Positions 37,658 to 44,864 of a stretch of DNA of 64,000 bases are shown here, piece by piece. This stretch comes from Micromonospora endolithica (GTDB lineage Bacteria > Actinomycetota > Actinomycetes > Mycobacteriales > Micromonosporaceae). Every line of letters begins with the position of its first letter. Position 1 is the first letter of the stretch. The position numbers and the translations under genes were made by a program. A model generated the notes under the pieces. The model saw only the letters and a list, made by a program, of their open reading frames with translations. It searched no databases and was not told the DNA's origin. The stretch covers positions 62,001-126,000 of the forward strand of contig NZ_RBAK01000014.1 in the NCBI RefSeq assembly GCF_003626595.1, read 5' to 3'.

Positions 37658-38192
37658 GGAACTTCTTCACCGTCTGTTGGGGATTTCCGACGACCACGAC
37701 CCGCGGCGGCACGTCCGTCCGCACCACCGTCGCGGCGCCCACGACACTGTCCCGGCCGATCCGCACGCCCTTGAGCACCAGGGCGTGCGCCCCGATCCAC
37801 ACGTTGTCCTCGATGACGATGGGGGCGCGGGTGGCCGGGACCGGGGGTTCGTGACGTTGCTCGGGGGGCAGGTTGTGGAAGTCGTTGTCCACCAGCTCGC
37901 AGTCCGACAGCAGGCACCGGTCGCCGATGGTGACCGAGGTCCAGGTGCCGACCCAGGTCGCGTTCAGCAGGCAGTCGGCGCCGACCCGGACCTCGCCGGG
38001 ACCGGCGAACCGGACCAGCTTGTTGATCCGGGTGCGGTCGCCGATGGTGACCCGGACGCCCCGGCGCAGCCGGATCCGACCCCGGATCTCCACTCCGTCA
38101 CCGAGCGTCAGCCCGGGGTAACGCAGCTGGTACCAGTGGCGTTTGGCCGCGAAGACCGCGCGCACCACCAGGCCACGGCGGATCCCGCCCAA
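37650..38192 (-). CDS. Hexapeptide-repeat acyltransferase (WbbJ-like)
   Basis: A 180-residue left-handed beta-helix protein. Hexapeptide turns are visible at VEIRGRIRLRRGVRVTIGD (about 33-51), VRVGADCLLNATWVG and IVIEDNVWIGAHALVLKGVRIG (about 125-146), followed by the usual VVGNPQQTV end. The DNDFHNL segment supplies the catalytic-type His. It probably adds an acetyl group to a sugar of the polymer. TTG start with GGGGAGGG about 4 bases upstream. First gene of the wzz-ligase-flippase-sulfotransferase chain. Confidence 0.87.
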   Translation of the reverse strand: MGGIRRGLVVRAVFAAKRHWYQLRYPGLTLGDGVEIRGRIRLRRGVRVTIGDRTRINKLVRFAGPGEVRVGADCLLNATWVGTWTSVTIGDRCLLSDCELVDNDFHNLPPEQRHEPPVPATRAPIVIEDNVWIGAHALVLKGVRIGRDSVVGAATVVRTDVPPRVVVVGNPQQTVKKFHD

Positions 38193-38286
38193 CGAACCCT
38201 CCCCACGTCACGGGGCCGGCGACAGTGGATCCGTCGCCGGCCCAACGTGAACAATCTACCGATGTTCCGTTACGAGCGGTTGACCG

Positions 38287-40272
38287 CTACTGCACGGAGA
38301 AGAACGTCCGAGGGGTGGACCAGGACAGATCGGGCGTCGCCGGGGCGATGACCGTCGCGTCGGCACCGCTGACCGCCGGAGCGGCCGTCGGGTCGAACGG
38401 CACGCTGCGCAGCGTGCCGTCGGTGGAACCGTAGACGATCCGGCCACCGACCCAGGCCATGCCACGCACGCCCGACCAGGTGACCCCGGTGGTGGGCAGG
38501 CTGAACTCGGTGGCGCCGAGGTAGTTGCCGTCGATCTCGAAGTACCGGTAGTAGAGACCGTTGGCGCCGGTGCGGGTGTAGTAGAGGCGGCCGTCGAGGA
38601 AGAACGCGCCGGTCAGGTTCGCCGCGTTGTACCAGTCGTTGTAGCCCGACGCCTCCCATGGGGAGCCGATCGCGCCGCCGTTGAACAGCGAGATGTCGAT
38701 CCGGCTGCCGGAGGGGGTGCCGGCGACGGTGTGCGCCCAGTAGATCCGGTCGGCGACCCGCCAGGTGGCGCCGGCGCCGGTGTAGGCCGGCTGGCTCACC
38801 GTGGCCGGGGTGCCCAGCGCCGTGCCGTCGAACGGCACCTTGGCCACCTCGCCGTCGGTGGTGCCGAGGTAGAGGTTGCCGGTGGTCTCGGTCGGCGGGT
38901 TCTTCGGGGTGATGGTCCGTCCGCCGGACAGCGGGAACATGCCCAACCGGCCGTGGTACTCGTTGCCCATGCCGTCGGAGTTCTGCCCGAAGTAGAGGCC
39001 GTCGCTGCCCCGCCACAGCACCGGCACCGAGGAGCCCCAGCCGCTGGTGCCGGCGGGCATCGAGGCGCTGCCGCTGCGCCGTGGGTTCCAGTTGACCGGC
39101 ATGCCGGTGGCCGGGGTGACGGCGGCGACGCCGAGCCGGTCGACCGCCCCGTTGCCCGCCCGGTCGCTGGCGTTCGGGTTGTTCAGCCAGCGGAAGTGCC
39201 CGCCGAGGTAGATGACGTTGTCGGCCACCTCGACGGAGGTGATGGTGTCGTTACCGGTGTAGTCGACCCAGGTGCCCAGCTGCCCGGTGCCCCGCGCGGC
39301 GGTCTCGAACCGGACCAGCGCGTCGCAGTACGCGGCCGGCCAGCCGCCGCCGCCGTTGGTGCCGACGACGAACCAGCTGCCGTCGCCGCCGAACTTCACG
39401 TCCTGCACGTAGTGGACGAACGTCGCGGGTGCGGCGCACGGCGGGACGAACTTCTCGGTGCTCCAGTCCAGCACGGTCGGCGTGCCGGTGAGGTCGACCA
39501 GCGCCATCTGGTTGCGGGCCAGGTCGTTGACCAGCGTGAAGTTGCCGCCGACGGCGAGGGTGCCACCGTCCGGGGAGACGTCGATGGTCCAGACGTACGA
39601 CGAGGTGGTGTGCCGGCCGACGGTGGCGTTGATGTTGAACGTCGGGTCGATCGCGCCGGTGGTGGCGTTGAGCCGGCCCAGCCCGGTGTGGGCGGTGCCG
39701 TTGAGCCAGCTGAAGGCGCCACCCACGTAGAGCCAGTTGCCGTGCAGCGCGAGGTCACGAACCGTGCCGCCGTCGGAGCGGCCGACCCAGCTGTCCACGA
39801 TCGCGCCGGTGCTCGGGTTGAGCGCCACCAGGTTCTTGCGGCTCACCCCGTTGACCGTCTTGAACGCCCCGCCCACGATCAGCGTGTTGTTCGGGCCGGC
39901 GATGAGGGAGTTGACCGCGCCGTCGAGCACCGGCAGGAAGGTCGTGGAGATCGTGCCGGTGGTCCGGTCGTACCCGAAGAGGTAACGCTGCGTCGTCCAG
40001 GCCGCGGTGGCGGTCTGCCGGATCTGGGTGAAGCTGCCGCCCACGTACACCGTCGAGCCGACCTGCGCGAACGCGCGGGTCTCGCCGTCGCGGGCGTGCG
40101 GGGTGCTGTCAGCGGGGTTGGCCGAGACCAGGGTCGCCGTCTCGGGGGCCGGGACCACGGCGGCGGAGGCCGCCGACGGGACGGCCAGCACGGTGGCGGC
40201 GGTCACGAGGGTGACTGCCGCCGCACGGATGCGGAAACCGGCGGATCGCCAAGAAAGCGAGACTTCGGGCAC
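38287..40272 (-). CDS. Secreted beta-propeller-like protein
   Basis: A 661-residue exported protein. A Sec signal covers about residues 1-38 (basic start, hydrophobic AAAVTLVTAATVLAV core, ending SAASAA). The mature part has repeating blade-like units ending in YVGGSF, IVGGAF, YVGGAF, AVGGNF and YLGGHF at about 55-65 residue spacing, followed by N-G- and G-rich turns, as in DUF5122-type and similar propellers. It could bind or organise the exopolysaccharide outside the cell. No catalytic residues recognised. The GTG start has GGAGG 6 bases upstream, so it is well expressed in principle. Confidence 0.8.
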   Translation of the reverse strand: MPEVSLSWRSAGFRIRAAAVTLVTAATVLAVPSAASAAVVPAPETATLVSANPADSTPHARDGETRAFAQVGSTVYVGGSFTQIRQTATAAWTTQRYLFGYDRTTGTISTTFLPVLDGAVNSLIAGPNNTLIVGGAFKTVNGVSRKNLVALNPSTGAIVDSWVGRSDGGTVRDLALHGNWLYVGGAFSWLNGTAHTGLGRLNATTGAIDPTFNINATVGRHTTSSYVWTIDVSPDGGTLAVGGNFTLVNDLARNQMALVDLTGTPTVLDWSTEKFVPPCAAPATFVHYVQDVKFGGDGSWFVVGTNGGGGWPAAYCDALVRFETAARGTGQLGTWVDYTGNDTITSVEVADNVIYLGGHFRWLNNPNASDRAGNGAVDRLGVAAVTPATGMPVNWNPRRSGSASMPAGTSGWGSSVPVLWRGSDGLYFGQNSDGMGNEYHGRLGMFPLSGGRTITPKNPPTETTGNLYLGTTDGEVAKVPFDGTALGTPATVSQPAYTGAGATWRVADRIYWAHTVAGTPSGSRIDISLFNGGAIGSPWEASGYNDWYNAANLTGAFFLDGRLYYTRTGANGLYYRYFEIDGNYLGATEFSLPTTGVTWSGVRGMAWVGGRIVYGSTDGTLRSVPFDPTAAPAVSGADATVIAPATPDLSWSTPRTFFSVQ

Positions 40273-40362
40273 GCTACGCCTCCAAGATGGATGAGAACCC
40301 GCGTAGCGTGCCTTGTCCACCCTGTTTGGCGCATCCGCCGATTGGGCGGTCTCACGTCCGAC

Positions 40363-40422
40363 GGTGACGGAACGGCCCCCGAGTCGGATGTCCGACCGAC
40401 CCGGAGGCCACCGACCGTCACC
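40363..40422. terminator. Imperfect long hairpin after the GH26 gene
   Basis: GGTGACGG (40363-40370) pairs with CCGTCACC (40415-40422), with inner GGCC/GGCC and GTCGGA/TCCGAC pairs. It starts 17 bases after the GH26 stop on the minus strand and is placed to end that transcript before the propeller gene. Confidence 0.6.
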
Positions 40423-40438
40423 TTTCGACTACCTCAGG

Positions 40439-42154
40439 TCAGCTGGCGCCTCCGGTGGGCTGGCGCAGGTAGGGATCCTGTCCCGCTCGGGTGAACCCGG
40501 CCAGCGCCGAGGCGTCATGGTTCATCGTCATGTCACAGGTCTTCGTCCGGGTGGTCATTCCCGCCGAGTTGAAGTAGATCGCCGCCTTGATCTTCGGGTG
40601 CGCCTTCAACGCCGCCGGGAACTCCTCGAACCACCGTCGCTTCGCGTCCGGGTCGGCGGAGTTGAAGTTGGTGCCGAACTCGGCGAGCATCCGCGGCTTG
40701 CCGGCACCGATGCCGTTCTCGTCGAGCCACCGATAGAACCCGCCGACGGTGGTGGCCGGGCTCTTCCACACCGTGCTGCCGTTGCAGACGTGGAAGTTGT
40801 ACGGGTCGTACCCCACCCAGTCGACGTACTTGTCCCCGGGGTACAGGCCCGCGTACCGGTCGTAGTGGCCGGACCAGCCCATCATCGTCCACACCCAGAC
40901 AGCGTTGTGCGCGCCGGCCGCGGCGAACCGGTCGTGCACGTGGCGCCAGGCCCGGACGAACTCGGCGTCACTGCCCTTGCCCGGCTCGTCCTCCGGCTCG
41001 TGGTCGAAGCCCATGAACACCGGAACCCCGGTGGCGCGGATCCGGCCGGCCACCGCGTCGATGGTGCCGTCGTGCCGGCCGCTGTAGACGTCCGACCACT
41101 TCAGCACCGTGCCCGAGGAGAAGATCCGCGACTCCCAGGCGAAGAACATCAGCCGTCCCTCGCGCATCTGCTGCTGCTGGTAGGCGTCGGGGAAGGCGCC
41201 GTTGCTGCCGGCGTTGGAGAAGTCGTGGTAGCGGTGCACGACGTCGAACTTCCGGCCGACCTGCGCCTCCACCCGGGCGACCGCCGCGCCGTGGTCCCAG
41301 CCGTCGCCCGCCCCGGACGGGGCGTACATCCCCCACCAGGCACCGCAGGAGGGCACCAGGTGGTCGGACACCTGGCCGCAGCCGGCCGGCCGGCTGGGGC
41401 TGGGGCTGGGGCTCGCCGACGGGCGCGGTGACGCCTTGGTGGGGCTGACGCTCGGCGACGGCGTGGGCCGCGCCGGCGGGGACGGCAGCGCCGCGCTCCG
41501 GGTCGGCACCGGCGTACGGGTCGCCGGTGCCGCCGGCGCACTGCCCATGTCGTAGCTGATCTCCAGCCGCGGGCGCAGGTCGGTGTTGCGGTTCTCCGAC
41601 GACGCCCAGTAGACCCGCGTCTCCAGGCCGGTCTGGGCCAGCGACACCGTGACGGTGCCGTTCCCCTTCACCAGCGCCGAGACGTCGAACTCGTTGAAAC
41701 CCGCGCGCACCTCGCTCACCGAGGCCAGGGCGGCGCCGGCCGGCGCCGGGGCCGGGCGGGCGGCGGTGGCGTCGACCGTGGACGCGTGCGCCGTCACCGT
41801 CGCGCCGACCTTCTTCCAGGAGTGCACCCGCAGGGTGGCCCGGATGTTCACCGCCCTGGTCGGCAGCGTGGTCACCGCGAACTGGACGACCGCGTCGCGC
41901 GCGCCGCGCGGGTTGCCGTCACACCGGGCGGGACAGGTGGCGAGGGTGGTCTTCGCGCCGTTGTCGCCGTCCTGCGGCACCGTGGTGGCGGTGGTGTCCG
42001 CGGTCGCGCGGATCGACAGGTCGTCGGCGGCCAGCAGCGGCATCACGGTGGCCCCCAGGCCCAGCGCGACGGTCGTGCCGAGGGCGCCGAGGAGCACGGC
42101 CTTGCGCCGTGGACCCTGGTACCAGGTGAGGCGGTGCACTCCGTGCCTGCTCAA
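40439..42154 (-). CDS. Secreted GH26-type glycoside hydrolase with N-terminal carbohydrate-binding-like module
   Basis: A 571-residue protein. An export signal/anchor lies at about 16-43. Residues about 48-200 form a DNRLRE/CBM96-like beta module (ADTTATTVPQDGDNG start, NEFDVSALVKG, RPRLEISY end). A Pro/Ser/Thr linker follows (about 205-255). The catalytic domain has AWWGMYAPSG, the acid/base pair in GFDHEPEDE and the nucleophile Glu in MLAEFGTNF, the GH26 (mannanase/lichenase) pattern. It probably cuts or trims an extracellular polysaccharide. TTG start with AGGGAG upstream. Confidence 0.82.
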   Translation of the reverse strand: MSRHGVHRLTWYQGPRRKAVLLGALGTTVALGLGATVMPLLAADDLSIRATADTTATTVPQDGDNGAKTTLATCPARCDGNPRGARDAVVQFAVTTLPTRAVNIRATLRVHSWKKVGATVTAHASTVDATAARPAPAPAGAALASVSEVRAGFNEFDVSALVKGNGTVTVSLAQTGLETRVYWASSENRNTDLRPRLEISYDMGSAPAAPATRTPVPTRSAALPSPPARPTPSPSVSPTKASPRPSASPSPSPSRPAGCGQVSDHLVPSCGAWWGMYAPSGAGDGWDHGAAVARVEAQVGRKFDVVHRYHDFSNAGSNGAFPDAYQQQQMREGRLMFFAWESRIFSSGTVLKWSDVYSGRHDGTIDAVAGRIRATGVPVFMGFDHEPEDEPGKGSDAEFVRAWRHVHDRFAAAGAHNAVWVWTMMGWSGHYDRYAGLYPGDKYVDWVGYDPYNFHVCNGSTVWKSPATTVGGFYRWLDENGIGAGKPRMLAEFGTNFNSADPDAKRRWFEEFPAALKAHPKIKAAIYFNSAGMTTRTKTCDMTMNHDASALAGFTRAGQDPYLRQPTGGAS

Positions 42155-42307
42155 CGGAAACTCCCTGTGTCTGCTGCGGTAACTGTGGGCAGCGTATCGA
42201 CGGACGCGGTCCGACGTGCGCAGGACAGCCCGACCTAAGCGCGTCTTAACCGTCGCCTAAGGATGCCCGAAGTGACCACTGAGGACGGCCCCGGCCTGGT
42301 CGGCCGA

Positions 42308-43132
42308 TCAGCGGGCCCGGGCGGCGGCGAGGGCGGCGGCCATCGCCGCCCGGGGCGCGGGAACCCCGGTGAACTGGGTGAACTGGCCGACCGCCTGCGC
42401 CAGCAGCAGGTCCAGGCCGGAGACGATCCGGCAGCCGGCCGCCCGCGCCGAGGCGGCCAGCGGGGTCGGCCACGGGTCGTAGAGCGCGTCGAACACCACC
42501 GTCGCCGGCGACCAGCCCGGTGCCGCGTCCACCAGGGAGTCGGCGACCCCCTTCGGCACCGTGGACACCACCACGTCGGCGCGCAGGTGCGCGACCGCCT
42601 CGTCCCACCCGGCGCCGGTCAGCGGCACGTCCACCGCGCGGGCCACCGGGCGCAACTCGTCGACCGCCACGGCACGGCGGGCCACCACGGTCACCGCCCG
42701 GGCGCCCAGCGACGCCGCCGCCGCCACGGCCGCCCGCGCGGTCCCGCCGGCACCCAGCACGGTCACCGTGGCACCCGGGCGTACGCCCGCCTCGGTCAAC
42801 ACCTCGACCATGCCGCCGACGTCGGTGTTGTCGGCGTACCAGGAGCCGTCCGGCCGGCGTACCAACGTGTTGGCCGCGCCGACGGCGGCGGCGACCGGCG
42901 ACGCCTGCCCGGCCACCGCGAGCGCCGCCTCCTTGCCCGGCATCGTCACCGACAGCCCGGCCCACTCCGGGCCGAGGCCGGCGACCAGGTCCGGCAGCTC
43001 CGCGGCGGCGCACTCGATCCGGGTGTACGACCAGCCGGTCAGGCCGGCCGCGGCGTAGCCGGCGTTGTGGATCACCGGGGAGAGCGAGTGCGCGATCGGC
43101 TTGCCCAGCACCGCCGCCCTGTGCGCGACCAT
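42308..43132 (-). CDS. aroE: Shikimate dehydrogenase
   Basis: A 274-residue NADP enzyme reducing dehydroshikimate. It has the shikimate-binding KPIAHSLSPVIHNA (about 11-24) and LSVTMPGKEAAL (with the catalytic Lys), NTDVGGMVEVL, and the cofactor loop VLGAGGTARAAV with VARR. Its ATG shares one base with the mltG stop. In related genomes aroC would follow directly; here 14.6 kb of polysaccharide genes lie between. Confidence 0.94.
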   Translation of the reverse strand: MVAHRAAVLGKPIAHSLSPVIHNAGYAAAGLTGWSYTRIECAAAELPDLVAGLGPEWAGLSVTMPGKEAALAVAGQASPVAAAVGAANTLVRRPDGSWYADNTDVGGMVEVLTEAGVRPGATVTVLGAGGTARAAVAAAASLGARAVTVVARRAVAVDELRPVARAVDVPLTGAGWDEAVAHLRADVVVSTVPKGVADSLVDAAPGWSPATVVFDALYDPWPTPLAASARAAGCRIVSGLDLLLAQAVGQFTQFTGVPAPRAAMAAALAAARAR

Positions 43133-44334
43133 CAGATGATCCCGGCCTCCCGGGCCTTGTCCTCGTTGCGCTGGTGCTCCTCGTACGTCTCGGCGAACTC
43201 GGAGTTGCCCTGCCGGTCGACCGCGACGAAGAAGAGCCAGCCGCCCTTCGGCGGGGCCATCGCACCGGCCAGCGCGTCCTTGCCCGGGTTGTTGATCGGC
43301 GTCGGCACCAGGCCGCGCAGCTTGCGGTTGTACGGGTTCTTCGGGTTGTCCAGGTCGGCGTTCGTCATCTCCTTGGAGCTCTTGGTCTTCTGACCGGTCA
43401 GCTCCAGGTAGTAGTTGACGGTGACGTCCATCTCCAGGCAGCCGCAGTCGAAGTTGCCCTTGAAGACCCGGTTGTAGGCGACCCGGGCGACCTTGCCGAG
43501 GTCCTTCTTGGTGCCGGCCTCGGCCTGGGCCAGGGACGCCACGATCAACGCCTCGTACGGGGTCACCCCGCCCAGGTCGCTCTGCACCTTGTCGGCGAAC
43601 TTCAGCTCGCCGGCGACGGTGAGGAAGTTGTTCACCATCTGCTTGAGGATCGACTCGGCGGTGGCCTTCGGCGGGATCTCGTAGGTGTCCGGGTAGAGGA
43701 AGCCCTCGATCGACGGCTTGACCTGCTTGCCGTCGTCGCGCTTGAACCACCAGTCCGGAACACCCAACGCGAGCGGATCCTTGGCCGCCGCCTCGAAGTC
43801 CTTGACCGGGATCTTGGTGAAGTCGGAGAGCAGCTTGTAGATGTTCTTCGCGGTGCGCCCCTCGGGGATGGTCACCCCGTTGGTGACCTTGTTCTTCGGG
43901 TCGAGCAGCGCGGCCACGGCGCTCTCGGCGCTCATCTGCTTGCGCAACCGGTACGTCCCGGCCTGGATGTTCTCACCCCGGGAGTCCTTCTCGGCGGCCT
44001 CCAGGAACGCCTTGGTGCTCTTCACCACGTCGGCCTCGTAGAGGGTGACGGCCATGTCGGCGACGAAGGCACCGGCCTTGATCTCGACCTGCACCTGCTC
44101 GGTGCCGGTCCCGTCGTAGTCGGGGGTGACGAAGTAGCTCTGCACCCGGTCGAAGCCGTAGAAGGCGCCACCGCCGATGCCACCCAGCAGGACGAGGGCG
44201 AGCAGCAGGGCCAGCACGGTCCGGCCCCGGCCGCCACCGGAGCCGCCGTTGCGCTTGCGCACGTAGCCGCGCCGGTGCCGGCCCTTCTCACCCCGATCCT
44301 GTTCGTCGAAGCCCAGGTCGAGTTCGTCGATCAT
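43132..44334 (-). CDS. mltG: Endolytic murein transglycosylase MltG
   Basis: A 400-residue membrane enzyme that cuts nascent glycan strands and so ends peptidoglycan polymerisation. A charged cytoplasmic tail (1-38) precedes one TM helix (about 39-61); the YceG domain follows with IEGFLYPDTYEIP, VASLAQAEAGTKKD (catalytic Glu within this segment), FDCGCLEMDVTVNYYL and LVPTPINNPG. It overlaps ruvX by 4 bases and aroE by one. Confidence 0.94.
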   Translation of the reverse strand: MIDELDLGFDEQDRGEKGRHRRGYVRKRNGGSGGGRGRTVLALLLALVLLGGIGGGAFYGFDRVQSYFVTPDYDGTGTEQVQVEIKAGAFVADMAVTLYEADVVKSTKAFLEAAEKDSRGENIQAGTYRLRKQMSAESAVAALLDPKNKVTNGVTIPEGRTAKNIYKLLSDFTKIPVKDFEAAAKDPLALGVPDWWFKRDDGKQVKPSIEGFLYPDTYEIPPKATAESILKQMVNNFLTVAGELKFADKVQSDLGGVTPYEALIVASLAQAEAGTKKDLGKVARVAYNRVFKGNFDCGCLEMDVTVNYYLELTGQKTKSSKEMTNADLDNPKNPYNRKLRGLVPTPINNPGKDALAGAMAPPKGGWLFFVAVDRQGNSEFAETYEEHQRNEDKAREAGII

Positions 44335-44792
44335 CGTGTCCGCCTCCGCTGCGCGTCCAGCCAGCTCTGCAGAATCTCCACCGCGGCGGCCTGGTCGACC
44401 ACCGCACGTTGTCGTCGTCCTCGGACGCCTCGCTCGGCCAGCCTACGAGAAGCCACGACCGTGGACATCCTCTCGTCGGTAAGCGTCACCGGAACCGGCG
44501 CTATCACATCGGCCAGTTGGCCAGCGTACGCCTTCACACCGACCGCCGCGGGACCGTGTTTGCCGGCGAGGTTGACCGGAAGGCCGACCACCACCTCGAC
44601 CGCCTCGTGCTCGGCCACCAGGGCCGCGAGCTGGGCAAGGTCGGTCGGCACCGCGTCCGGCGCCGCCGTGAGATCCCGGGCCAGGGTGACCAGCGGGGTG
44701 GCCAGCACCCCGTGCGGATCCGACCGGGACACCCCGACCCGCACCTGGCCGACGTCGACGCCGAGCCGCACGCCGTGGGACGGTTCAGTCAC
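44331..44792 (-). CDS. ruvX: RuvX/YqgF-type Holliday junction resolvase-like nuclease
   Basis: A 153-residue RNase H-fold protein, linked to 16S rRNA 5' processing and possibly junction resolution. The first acidic residue is in LGVDVGQVRVGVS (about 10-22); VVVGLPVNLAGKHG and LTDERMSTVVA provide the others, and the last Asp lies in AVVDQAAAVEIL. Standard position after alaS, overlapping mltG by 4 bases. GGGGGGAGG precedes its ATG. Confidence 0.94.
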   Translation of the reverse strand: MTEPSHGVRLGVDVGQVRVGVSRSDPHGVLATPLVTLARDLTAAPDAVPTDLAQLAALVAEHEAVEVVVGLPVNLAGKHGPAAVGVKAYAGQLADVIAPVPVTLTDERMSTVVASRRLAERGVRGRRQRAVVDQAAAVEILQSWLDAQRRRTR

Positions 44793-44817
44793 CCACCGTC
44801 ACCTCCCCCCATGACGA

Positions 44818-44847
44818 ACCAGGGCGGACCGTGCGGTCCGCCCTGGT
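44818..44847. terminator. Hairpin between alaS and ruvX
   Basis: A perfect 13-bp stem (44818-44830 with 44835-44847) with a GTGC loop lies 18 bases after the alaS stop and ahead of the ruvX ribosome binding site. It may only partly end transcription, since the genes are normally co-transcribed. Confidence 0.65.
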
Positions 44848-44864
44848 CTCCCGCCGTCGTCGCG

